Shown: positions 1 to 6,443, numbered from the stretch's first letter. The stretch is DNA of 6,447 nt from an uncultured Clostridia bacterium (GCA_934457515.1 CAKSHV010000091.1:1-6447), one strand, 5' to 3'. Numbers and translations are program-made. Notes: generated from the letters alone by a model not told the origin.

Positions 1-886
1 ACGTAACCCCTGCCGCCGCGCAGTTGTTTTTTAAAATGGCAAACCGCGTTTCGTAATCCGGCTTTGTAATGTCACAGGTTATGCCGCAGTTAAAGCGCGA
101 AACCAGTCGTTCGTCAATATTTTTTAATTGTTTGGGCGGACGGTCGGACGTCAGCACAATTTGCTTGTTTTTCTGATACAGCTCGTTAAAGGTGTGGAAA
201 AACTCAGTTATGGTCGCCTCTTTGCCCGAAATAAACTGAATATCGTCCACAATCAAAAGGTCGGCATTCCGATATTTTTCGCGGAACCGCTCGGTGGTTT
301 TGTTTTGCAGTGATTTAATGTATTCGTTGGTATAGGTTTCGGCGGCAACATAAATAATGTTTGCCGTTCCGTTTCTCTCCCGCATGAAATGGCCGATTGC
401 CTGGCTTAAATGGGTTTTTCCGAGGCCTGCCCCGCCATAGATAAAAAGCGGGTTATACGTCCTCTCTCCCGGCACCTCCGCAACCGAAAGGGAATATGCG
501 TGTGCAAGCTTATTCGAGCTTCCCACAACGAAGGTGGAAAAGGTGTATTTCGGATTTAAATTGCTGTCCTGAACCTGTGCGGGCTGCACCGCCTTTTTTT
601 CGGAACTTACGCCGTCTGCCGCGGGCATTTCCGCATTCGGTTCCAAAATGCAGATTTCATATTCTTTTTTGGTTGCCTTATACACATATTCTTTAATGAT
701 GTCCAAATACTGCTTGTTTAAAATTTTAACCGCAATCGGACTGGGCGCCCAAATAAACAGCGTTTTTTCTTTAAAATGCACCCGCTCTATGGTTGCAATC
801 CATGTGTCGAACTGAAAGGACTGCAGGATATTGGAAAGACGAATCATTTCTGTTATGTCTTCCCATTTTTTCTGATCATATTCCAT
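1..886 (-). CDS. dnaA: Chromosomal replication initiator protein DnaA (3' end cut off by window edge)
   Basis: DnaA is the AAA+ ATPase that binds DnaA boxes at oriC, melts the origin and helps load the replicative helicase. The first 295 codons are present. Residues 1-80 form domain I, including FDTWI at 26-30. A short, poorly conserved linker spans about 83-108. The AAA+ domain opens with NPKYTFSTFVVG at 111-122. Walker A is GGAGLGKT (151-158, K157) and Walker B is LLIVDD (210-215). Sensor I is TSDRPP (246-251), and box VII, ERLVSRF (259-265), carries the arginines expected for inter-subunit ATP contact. The remainder of the AAA+ lid and DNA-binding domain IV lie beyond base 1. The start at 886 is set by AGGAG at 896-900, nine bases upstream. 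The gene has its own promoter and is separated from the upstream yycI-like gene by a terminator. The AAA+ motifs are intact, so this looks like a functional dnaA, not a paralogous remnant such as hda, which lacks domain I. Confidence 0.97.
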   Translation of the reverse strand, partial: MEYDQKKWEDITEMIRLSNILQSFQFDTWIATIERVHFKEKTLFIWAPSPIAVKILNKQYLDIIKEYVYKATKKEYEICILEPNAEMPAADGVSSEKKAVQPAQVQDSNLNPKYTFSTFVVGSSNKLAHAYSLSVAEVPGERTYNPLFIYGGAGLGKTHLSQAIGHFMRERNGTANIIYVAAETYTNEYIKSLQNKTTERFREKYRNADLLIVDDIQFISGKEATITEFFHTFNELYQKNKQIVLTSDRPPKQLKNIDERLVSRFNCGITCDITKPDYETRFAILKNNCAAAGVT

Positions 887-906
887 TTCAAAATACTCCT
901 TAAAAC

Positions 907-916
907 CGATATATCG
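907..916. promoter_or_regulatory. Palindrome in the dnaA leader, possible operator
   Basis: CGATATATCG is a perfect 10-bp palindrome lying between the predicted transcription start and the ribosome binding site of dnaA. Its position would suit an operator or a small leader structure. A 10-bp AT-rich palindrome can also arise by chance, and I recognise no regulator that binds it. Confidence 0.2.
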
Positions 917-950
917 TAAACATAAAAAAATAAGCCTGTAATCTTATAAT

Positions 951-979
951 ATTATATCACATTCTCTGGGATATGTCCA
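951..979 (-). promoter_or_regulatory. Predicted dnaA promoter (sigma-A type, extended -10)
   Basis: On the minus strand a -35 hexamer TGGACA (979-974) and a -10 hexamer TATAAT (956-951) are separated by exactly 17 bp. The bases TGA directly before the -10 make it an extended -10 (TGn). This matches the housekeeping sigma consensus at 11 of 12 hexamer positions. Transcription should begin near 944, giving a leader of roughly 58 bases before the dnaA start at 886. The site lies just downstream of the yycI-like gene's terminator, so dnaA is probably transcribed independently. The assignment is from sequence match only. Confidence 0.85.
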
Positions 980-1047
980 GTATTATTTTAACAAAAAATA
1001 AGCCGTGTTTTGAATGAATACACCATAAAAACAAAGTGTGCCGTAAT

Positions 1048-1076
1048 AAAAAAAGAAGAGATTAAAAAATCTCTTC
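1048..1076 (-). terminator. Rho-independent terminator after the yycI-like gene
   Basis: A perfect 9-bp inverted repeat (GAAGAGATT at 1055-1063 and AATCTCTTC at 1068-1076) encloses a 4-base loop. On the minus strand it is followed at once by seven T residues (1054-1048). It begins 17 bases past the yycI-like stop codon and ends the araC-pfk-yycI transcription unit before the dnaA promoter. On the plus strand no comparable T-run follows, so it is directional. Confidence 0.9.
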
Positions 1077-1093
1077 CTATTATATATAGCATT

Positions 1094-1921
1094 TTATTTT
1101 GAAAGATAAGAAAATGCCTCTTCTTTTTCATAAATCGTGCCGCCGTTTTGGGTATCCATTTTCAAAAACTCGCCCGTTACGGAATCGTAGAACAAATTAT
1201 TGTCATTAACATTTAACACATAGCAGGGAATCGCCGTTAAATTTGTGTAGGAAAGCGCGTCGGGCGCAATGTAATACGACTGGCTGAATGCCTTATACTC
1301 CGCCCCTTTTCCGCTGTACGAGGCACCGATGTCAAGCAGAATCTGCAGCGGCGACAAAATCTGATAGTCGGTGTATTTAACCGTCAATGCTTTATACACA
1401 CTGCCGCTGATTTCGGTTATGGTGTTTTTGGAAACCGAAGCACAGATATAGGAGCCTGTTATGGGATAATCATTATATGTTTGACGAAAATAGTATTTTT
1501 TCTCGCCCGTGATATCGTTTGTGATAAAGTGTGAAAAGATATATTTGTTGTTTTTAAACCCCGCCTTTCGGATTTCCGAAAGAATTGCAGATTGATTTTC
1601 GTTTTCAATCGGAATCGACTCGGTCAGAAAAAACGTGTTGTTTTCCATTCTTTTCTCTTTTCCTGAAAGAGTTGAAAAAAATTCTTTTTCATCACTCATA
1701 GGATTATAAAGTTCTAAGTAATCCAAAATTTCAACCGATTTCGGAATGTCTTTTTTGTCTGCCGAAATGTTGTTTTTTTTAAGCAGTGCAATGGTTTTTT
1801 CCACCGAATCGGGGTTTAATTTTGTGTCGCTTTTGGAAAGATGCATAAGCTGAAAAATTAAAAACAGATTCAGAAACAGAAACAAAAAAATCAGAATTTT
1901 TTTGGCTTTTCCGTAATTCAT
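1094..1921 (-). CDS. yycI: Membrane-anchored YycI-like protein (WalRK-associated regulator family)
   Basis: The protein has 275 residues. A lysine-containing N-terminus (MNYGKAKK) is followed by one hydrophobic segment at about 9-27 and then an entirely polar, presumably extracellular domain, giving a type II single-pass topology. The N-terminal pattern and the C-terminal IPCYVLNV...LFYDSVTGEF (231-252) resemble YycI/YycH proteins. In Bacillus these restrain the WalK (YycG) sensor kinase that controls cell-wall metabolism, and their extracytoplasmic fold is related to PepSY-type domains. That role is family knowledge; here no walR, walK or yycH is adjacent. The start at 1921 is chosen over an in-frame ATG at 1984 because AAGGAG at 1929-1934 lies seven bases upstream of it, while the longer frame would overlap the end of the phosphofructokinase gene. 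It begins 22 bases after that gene's stop, so it is probably co-transcribed. Family assignment is moderate; membrane anchoring is clear. Confidence 0.7.
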   Translation of the reverse strand: MNYGKAKKILIFLFLFLNLFLIFQLMHLSKSDTKLNPDSVEKTIALLKKNNISADKKDIPKSVEILDYLELYNPMSDEKEFFSTLSGKEKRMENNTFFLTESIPIENENQSAILSEIRKAGFKNNKYIFSHFITNDITGEKKYYFRQTYNDYPITGSYICASVSKNTITEISGSVYKALTVKYTDYQILSPLQILLDIGASYSGKGAEYKAFSQSYYIAPDALSYTNLTAIPCYVLNVNDNNLFYDSVTGEFLKMDTQNGGTIYEKEEAFSYLSK

Positions 1922-1943
1922 ATGCCCTCTCCTTTCAAAAAAA

Positions 1944-3155
1944 TTACCTGTGAATGTAAATCGGAAGCCCTCTGTCGTATACAATTTCGGGTTCGCCCTG
2001 AATCAGCGGCGTTAAATAATCAATCATTTTTTGCGTCACATCATTTTTGGTAATCCAGTCGGACGGGATGATTTTTTCCAAATTTGCCGCCTCTTTAATC
2101 GGGACAGAGGCTGTTTTTAAGGTATAAGGTGTGTTCGACACGCGGTTAAAAATCATCATTTCGCCGCTTATGCCCGCGATGGCATAAATCACCGCGTCAT
2201 AGCCTATGCGTTCTGCCTCTAAAACATCATTTTTTGAAAGCATGTGCGCCGCGCAGCGCTGACACACGTTAAGTTCCACCCCGCGTGCCTTGCAGCCGAT
2301 GTTTTCGCGCACGGCATTTTCCAAAAATTTGGCGGTACCGCTTAGGTTTTTGTGGTTAAACACATCGGTTAAACCGCTCGACGTGGTTTCGCACACATAT
2401 GTTCCGTCTTTAAATTTAATTCCCTCCGAAACACAAACCACAACCGACGTGTATTTTTCTATTTTTTCCCGAACGTCATTTAAAAATTCTTCCAAGGAAA
2501 ACGGGTTTTCGGGAAGATAAATAAGGTGCGGTGCGGGCAAGCCGTTTGTGCGCGCCAAGGCGGATGCCGCTGTCAGCCAGCCGGCGTTTCTGCCCATCAT
2601 TTCGATAATTAAAACCGATTTTAAATCGTAAACGGATGCGTCAAGCGCAGCCTCCCGCACCGTTGCGGCAATGTATTTTGCGGCAGACCCGAACCCCGGC
2701 GTGTGGTCGGTCACGGGCAAATCATTGTCCACCGTTTTCGGAACGCCCATAATGCGCACATCGATTTCATGTGCCTTTGCATAGTCGTTTAATTTGTCCA
2801 CCGTGTCCATTGAATCGTTGCCGCCGATATAGAAAAAGTAGCCTGCGTTGTGCTTTTCAAACACCGAAAAAATCTGCTCGTAAATTTCGGGATTTTCCTC
2901 TGCTTTTGGTAGCTTTACGCGGCACGAGCCGAGGTACGACGCCGGCGTTTGCATTAAATATCTGTAGTTGGTCTGATTGGAAAACGTTTGCTCCAAATGG
3001 ACAAAACTGTCGTTTATAATGCCTTCAACGCCGTTTACGGCGCCTAAAATTTCGCCGATTTCGGGGGTGTTTAAGCAAGCCTTTATCACGCCCGCAAGGG
3101 ATGAATTGATAACGGCGGTCGGTCCGCCGGACTGTCCGACAATGCAGTTTTTCAT
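1944..3155 (-). CDS. 6-phosphofructokinase, probably pyrophosphate-dependent
   Basis: This cytoplasmic glycolytic enzyme of 403 residues phosphorylates fructose 6-phosphate to fructose 1,6-bisphosphate. The phosphate-binding start is GQSGGPT (7-13). GGNDS lies at 111-115, the catalytic loop PKTVDND at 139-145 (putative catalytic base D143), MGRNAGW at 187-193 and SEGIK at 243-247. ATP-dependent enzymes carry Gly at the positions occupied here by D114 (GGDGS type) and K140 (PGTIDND type). Asp and Lys there are the established marks of PPi-dependent enzymes, which act reversibly. N113 replaces the usual Asp of GGDDS, as I recall for a long-form clade of about 400 residues with GGNDSMDT. The start is supported by GAGGAG nine bases upstream of the ATG at 3155. 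It lies 34 bases after the AraC gene and 22 bases before the yycI-like gene, with no terminator visible in either gap, so the three probably share a transcript. Phosphofructokinase identity is certain; the phosphate donor is inferred. Confidence 0.94.
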   Translation of the reverse strand: MKNCIVGQSGGPTAVINSSLAGVIKACLNTPEIGEILGAVNGVEGIINDSFVHLEQTFSNQTNYRYLMQTPASYLGSCRVKLPKAEENPEIYEQIFSVFEKHNAGYFFYIGGNDSMDTVDKLNDYAKAHEIDVRIMGVPKTVDNDLPVTDHTPGFGSAAKYIAATVREAALDASVYDLKSVLIIEMMGRNAGWLTAASALARTNGLPAPHLIYLPENPFSLEEFLNDVREKIEKYTSVVVCVSEGIKFKDGTYVCETTSSGLTDVFNHKNLSGTAKFLENAVRENIGCKARGVELNVCQRCAAHMLSKNDVLEAERIGYDAVIYAIAGISGEMMIFNRVSNTPYTLKTASVPIKEAANLEKIIPSDWITKNDVTQKMIDYLTPLIQGEPEIVYDRGLPIYIHR

Positions 3156-3189
3156 AACTCTTAACTCCTCTTAAAAAAGTAAAATTTAA

Positions 3190-3969
3190 TTACTGTATAA
3201 AATCTTGTTTGGGGCTTACGCCGTATTTTTTCTTATATGACTGGCAGAAATAACTAATGTCCTCAAATCCGCACTGAAAGGCAACTTCTTTTATTTTGTA
3301 ACCCAAATTCATTTTCAAAAGCTGCCTGGCGTGGCTGAGGCGCATGTTCAAAATTTTCTCAAACGCCGTCTGTCCGTAAGTCTTTTTAAACAGCTGACAA
3401 AATTTGGATTTGGAAAATCCCGAAACGGCAACCAGCTCATCAAGCGTAATTTTGTTTTTGAAATTCCGCTCAATATAAAGTTCTGTTTTGTCCATGGGTG
3501 AAAGTTTATAGTGCACCGTGCTGTCAAAAAACAAAATAATTAACTGGTATAAAAGGCTGGACATTATGCTTTCACGCTTTTTATAATAATATTCCTTTTT
3601 AATCTGTTCCAAAATCGACATAAATTCATTTAAGTTTAAATTTTCACAAAACAAAAATTTTTTTATTTTGTAATAAGATAAAACAGAAGGAAGAGCCGTT
3701 CCGTCATAGGTAACCCATGCGGTTTTCAGGTCACCCGTGCTGACATATTCATGCGGACAGCCGCTTTTTATGTAGAATCCGCATCCTTTTTTTAAAGGAT
3801 AAATTTCTCCGTCGCATTTTAAAATGCCCGTTCCGCCCGTTACAAACATTAAATGTTCCTTTAAAAAACCGTTCGGACGATACACTTTTTCCTGCGTGTG
3901 GTCGGTTTCCAAAGTGAAAAAATAAAAAGGCAGGGGAAAAAAATTCGAGGGCAAAATATTAACAATCAT
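3190..3969 (-). CDS. AraC-family transcriptional regulator with N-terminal cupin-like domain
   Basis: This 259-residue protein has the classic two-part AraC layout. The N-terminal half (about 1-100) looks like a cupin-type sensor domain, with a run of short beta strands including HLMFVTGGTGILKCDGEIYPL (from residue 39) and a GxxxYIKSGCPHEY-like turn at 62-75. Such domains usually bind a sugar or similar small molecule; the ligand cannot be read here. The C-terminal half carries two helix-turn-helix units at about 174-199 (LDELVAVSGFSKSKFCQLFK) and 226-250 (IKEVAFQCGFEDISYFCQSY), ending in the family hallmark KKYGVSPKQ. The start at 3969 is supported by AGGTGA six bases upstream. It is first in a likely operon with the phosphofructokinase gene 34 bases downstream, so control of that gene or of sugar use is a reasonable but unproven guess. 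No partner target gene is visible. Confidence 0.93.
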   Translation of the reverse strand: MIVNILPSNFFPLPFYFFTLETDHTQEKVYRPNGFLKEHLMFVTGGTGILKCDGEIYPLKKGCGFYIKSGCPHEYVSTGDLKTAWVTYDGTALPSVLSYYKIKKFLFCENLNLNEFMSILEQIKKEYYYKKRESIMSSLLYQLIILFFDSTVHYKLSPMDKTELYIERNFKNKITLDELVAVSGFSKSKFCQLFKKTYGQTAFEKILNMRLSHARQLLKMNLGYKIKEVAFQCGFEDISYFCQSYKKKYGVSPKQDFIQ

Positions 3970-4000
3970 GCTGCTTCACCTTCATGGAATATTTTTATAC

Positions 4001-4029
4001 AGTATATCATAAAAAAAACAAAAAAACAA
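4001..4029 (-). promoter_or_regulatory. Predicted promoter of the araC-pfk-yycI unit
   Basis: On the minus strand a -10 TATACT (4006-4001) is preceded by TGA, making an extended -10. A weak -35, TTGTTT (4029-4024), lies 17 bp upstream inside a T-rich tract. The start of transcription would fall near 3994, about 25 bases before the AraC start codon. The -10 sits within an 11-bp palindrome (TATAC-A-GTATA, 3996-4006), a possible place for autoregulation. The weak -35 would fit an activator-assisted promoter. Confidence 0.6.
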
Positions 4030-4049
4030 GAAATTTTAGAAAAAAACAA

Positions 4050-4084
4050 CAAAAAATGAGACTGCATCATTTAGATGCAGCCTC
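4050..4084 (-). terminator. Rho-independent terminator of the nfnAB operon
   Basis: An 11-bp stem (GAGACTGCATC at 4058-4068 with GATGCAGCCTC at 4074-4084, one G-T wobble) encloses a 5-base loop. On the minus strand it is followed by ATTTTTTGTTG (4057-4047). It lies about 125 bases past the nfnB stop codon and just upstream of the predicted AraC promoter, so it separates the two transcription units. Confidence 0.9.
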
Positions 4085-4114
4085 TGTGGGGACTATAAAA
4101 AAATGTTGGGGATT

Positions 4115-4129
4115 GATATTTTAAATATC
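4115..4129. repeat. 15-bp palindrome in the nfnB 3' region
   Basis: GATATTT at 4115-4121 and AAATATC at 4123-4129 form a perfect inverted repeat around a single central T. It lies between the longer inverted repeat at 4151-4182 and the terminator. The one-base centre makes it a poor RNA hairpin, so if functional it is more like a protein-binding palindrome. Its AT-rich composition means chance is a real alternative. Confidence 0.35.
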
Positions 4130-4150
4130 TGTTCATTTTTCTAAAGTCCG

Positions 4151-4182
4151 ATTTTCGGATTTTTGGGGATAAATCCGAAAAT
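4151..4182. repeat. Perfect 12-bp inverted repeat after nfnB, function unknown
   Basis: ATTTTCGGATTT (4151-4162) is repeated as its exact reverse complement AAATCCGAAAAT (4171-4182) around the 8-base spacer TTGGGGAT. It begins about 29 bases past the nfnB stop codon in the direction of transcription. No T-run follows on either strand, so it is not a standard terminator. In RNA it would form a stable hairpin that could protect the 3' end. As DNA it could be an operator. Confidence 0.7.
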
Positions 4183-4210
4183 AAAGGGGAAAAAATATAG
4201 GAATAAGATG

Positions 4211-5599
4211 TCAGCAATTTTTCATGTATTCATCCATGGCAGCTGCGGCTTCTTTGCCCGCGCCCATGGCAAGAATAACGGTTGCGGCGCCCGTCACGGC
4301 GTCACCGCCGGCGAACACACCTTTTCTTGAGGTTTGACCTGTTGCTTCATCTGCAACAATGCCGCCCCAGGGTTTTGTGTCTAATCCTTTTGTTGTCGAT
4401 TTAATCAAAGGATTCGGAGAAGTGCCGATTGCCATAATCACACAGTCCACATCCATCACAAATTCGGATCCGGGTTTTGCAACCGGGCGGCGTCTGCCGG
4501 ACTCATCCGGTTCGCCAAGTTCCATTTCAACGCATTTTATGCCGCCGACAAAGCCGTTTTCACCCTCCAAAATTTCGGTGGGGTTCACAAGCAGCTTAAA
4601 TAAAATGCCTTCTTCCTGCGCATGATGCACTTCTTCTTTTCGTGCGGGCAGTTCTTCCAAAGAACGGCGGTATACAATCGAAACTTCTTCCGCACCAAGG
4701 CGCTTTGCACAGCGTGCTGCGTCCATGGCAACGTTGCCGCCGCCAACAACCGCAACTTTCTTTGCATGCTCAATCGGGGTGGAATTTCCCTCTTTATAAG
4801 CTTTCATTAAATTGGTACGGGTTAAAAATTCGTTGGCGGAATAAACGCCCTTTAAATTTTCACCCGGAATATTCATAAATCGCGGCAAACCCGCGCCCGA
4901 ACCGATAAATACCGATTCAAAACCCATGTCAAACAGCTCGTCAATCGATAAAACCTTGCCGATAACCATGTTGGTTTCCACCTTAACGCCAAGTGCCTTT
5001 AAGGTTTCGATTTCTTTTGCAACAATGGACTTCGGCAGACGGAATTCGGGAATACCGTAAACCAAAACGCCGCCGGCGGTGTGCAGTGCCTCGAAAACGG
5101 TTACGTCGTAGCCTTTTTTCGCCAAATCACCCGCACAGGTAAGTCCTGCAGGGCCGGAACCGATAACCGCCGCCTTATGACCGTTCGGTGCGGGGCGCAC
5201 GGGTTTTTCGGTTGCGTTTTGATTGTGCCAGTCTGCCACAAACCGCTCGAGTCTGCCGATTGCAACCGGTTCGCCTTTAATGCCGCGCACGCATTTTTGT
5301 TCGCACTGGGTTTCCTGCGGACAAACTCTGCCGCAAACAGCGGGAAGAGAGCTGGATTTGGAGATAATTTGGTATGCACCCTCAAAATCCTTTTCTCTGA
5401 TTTTTGCAATAAACTCAGGAATATCAATATGCACGGGGCAGTTGCCGACGCACGGCTTGTTTTTGCAGTTTAAGCAACGGTTTGCCTCGTCAATTGCCTG
5501 TTCTTCGGTGTAGCCGAGCGCAACCTCTTTAAAATTCTTGTTGCGCACATCGGGCGCCTGGGAGGGCATTTCATTCTTTTTTAAAGACATGTTCGGCAT
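4211..5599 (-). CDS. nfnB: NfnB: large subunit of NADH-dependent reduced ferredoxin:NADP+ oxidoreductase (GltD-like)
   Basis: The protein has 462 residues, close to the usual size of this subunit. The N-terminal domain carries eight cysteines in two sets suited to [4Fe-4S] clusters: C42, C45, C50, C54 and C89, C93, C99, C103. An FAD-binding Rossmann motif VIGSGPAGL spans 145-153. A second dinucleotide motif VVGGGNVAMD (284-293), followed by YRR (310-312), fits NADP(H). The C-terminal VFAGGDAVTGAATV completes the flavoprotein fold. In the Nfn complex this subunit houses the bifurcating FAD and the ferredoxin and NADPH reactions. The start at 5599 is chosen because AAGGAGG lies about eight bases upstream; an in-frame extension to 5740 would overlap nfnA. 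One base separates it from the nfnA stop, implying translational coupling. No large glutamate synthase subunit is adjacent, so glutamate synthase is less likely, though homologues are widely labelled gltA. Confidence 0.92.
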   Translation of the reverse strand: MPNMSLKKNEMPSQAPDVRNKNFKEVALGYTEEQAIDEANRCLNCKNKPCVGNCPVHIDIPEFIAKIREKDFEGAYQIISKSSSLPAVCGRVCPQETQCEQKCVRGIKGEPVAIGRLERFVADWHNQNATEKPVRPAPNGHKAAVIGSGPAGLTCAGDLAKKGYDVTVFEALHTAGGVLVYGIPEFRLPKSIVAKEIETLKALGVKVETNMVIGKVLSIDELFDMGFESVFIGSGAGLPRFMNIPGENLKGVYSANEFLTRTNLMKAYKEGNSTPIEHAKKVAVVGGGNVAMDAARCAKRLGAEEVSIVYRRSLEELPARKEEVHHAQEEGILFKLLVNPTEILEGENGFVGGIKCVEMELGEPDESGRRRPVAKPGSEFVMDVDCVIMAIGTSPNPLIKSTTKGLDTKPWGGIVADEATGQTSRKGVFAGGDAVTGAATVILAMGAGKEAAAAMDEYMKNC

Positions 5600-5600
5600 G

Positions 5601-6443
5601 TTATTTTCCCTCCTTTTTGAATAAGTTACAAGTTTCTTCATAAGCGTGGCGTTCGAATTCTTTATACATGCTGCCGCGTTCCATCGCCTCATCAAAATCC
5701 ACTTCATGACCGTCAAAATCCGGGCCGTCCACACAGGCAAACTTTGTTTTGCCGCCGACGGTTAAGCGGCAGCCGCCGCACATGCCCGTGCCGTCAATCA
5801 TAATCGGATTCATGCTGACGGTGGTTTTAATGCCGTATTCTTTGGTGGTTTTTGCAACAAATTTCATCATAATCAGAGGGCCGATGGCGATAACTTCGTC
5901 ATATTTTTCGCCGCTATCAATTAAAGTTTTCAAAGCCTCGGTTACAAGGCCTTTTGTGCCGTGCGAACCGTCGTCGGTCATCACAATCAGTTTGTCGCTC
6001 ACTTTGTCAAAACCATCTTCCAAAATCACCAAATCCTTGTTTCTGAAACCGATGATAGAGTGAACGGTGCTGCCCAAATGATGCAGCTTTTTGGCAATGG
6101 GGTATGCAATGGCACAGCCCACGCCGCCGCCGATTACCGCAACGCGGGTGTTCGGCTCTACATGAGAAGGTGTTCCCAAAGGACCTACAAAATCTTCAAT
6201 GTATTCGCCCTCTTCTTTATGATTTAATTTTTCGGTCGTTGCGCCCACAATCTGGAAAATAATCGTAACGGTGCCCGCCTCGCGGTCAAAGTCCGCAATG
6301 GTCAGCGGAATACGTTCACCGTCCGAATCTGTACGCAGAATAATAAACTGACCGGGTTCTGCTTTTTTTGCAATCAAAGGTGCGTCAATCACCATTTTGG
6401 TAACGGTGGGGTTCAGCACCTCTTTTTTTAGAATTTTAAACAT
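5601..6443 (-). CDS. nfnA: NfnA: small FAD/[2Fe-2S] subunit of NADH-dependent reduced ferredoxin:NADP+ oxidoreductase
   Basis: This 280-residue protein belongs to the ferredoxin-NADP+ reductase-like group that includes NfnA, SudB and PyrK. The FAD-binding barrel includes GQFIILR (31-37) and RIPLTIAD (44-51), followed by the GPLGTPS turn (87-93). The nucleotide-binding half has VIGGGVGCAIAYP (103-115). Near the C-terminus, IDGTGMCGGCRLTVGGKTKFAC gives C222, C225 and C237 with D217. This fits the unusual [2Fe-2S] site with three Cys and one Asp ligand reported for Nfn. In the complex this subunit handles NAD(H) and passes electrons through the [2Fe-2S] cluster to NfnB. Only four bases precede the start codon at 6443, so its ribosome binding site and promoter lie outside the window. 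The typical start MFKILKKEVLNPTV and the family length indicate that the protein is complete. The nfnB gene follows after one base, which favours Nfn over a dihydroorotate dehydrogenase partner. Confidence 0.93.
   Translation of the reverse strand: MFKILKKEVLNPTVTKMVIDAPLIAKKAEPGQFIILRTDSDGERIPLTIADFDREAGTVTIIFQIVGATTEKLNHKEEGEYIEDFVGPLGTPSHVEPNTRVAVIGGGVGCAIAYPIAKKLHHLGSTVHSIIGFRNKDLVILEDGFDKVSDKLIVMTDDGSHGTKGLVTEALKTLIDSGEKYDEVIAIGPLIMMKFVAKTTKEYGIKTTVSMNPIMIDGTGMCGGCRLTVGGKTKFACVDGPDFDGHEVDFDEAMERGSMYKEFERHAYEETCNLFKKEGK

Noticed and set aside
128..696. Two plus-strand open frames (128-313 and 496-696) opposite dnaA
   Set aside because: Both are antisense to conserved parts of dnaA and have no family resemblance.
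1922..1984. Longer N-terminus for the yycI-like protein starting at 1984
   Set aside because: It would overlap the end of the phosphofructokinase gene and place 21 residues before the typical MNYGKAKK start, which has its own ribosome binding site.
4151..4182. The 12-bp inverted repeat as a second terminator for nfnB
   Set aside because: No T-run follows the stem on the minus strand; the next bases are CGGACTTTAG. The real terminator is at 4050-4084.
4088..4189. G-quadruplex from the four GGGG runs
   Set aside because: The runs are separated by 16, 53 and 17 bases, far longer than loops that form stable quadruplexes.
5081..5473. 130-codon open frame on the plus strand opposite nfnB
   Set aside because: It lies wholly antisense to the conserved cysteine-rich and FAD-binding region of nfnB, shows no recognisable motif and has no convincing ribosome binding site. 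It is a by-product of the codon usage of the real gene.
5600..5740. Longer N-terminus for nfnB starting at 5740
   Set aside because: The extra 47 codons overlap the conserved C-terminus of nfnA in another frame and resemble no family member. The ATG at 5599 has a strong ribosome binding site and gives the expected family length.
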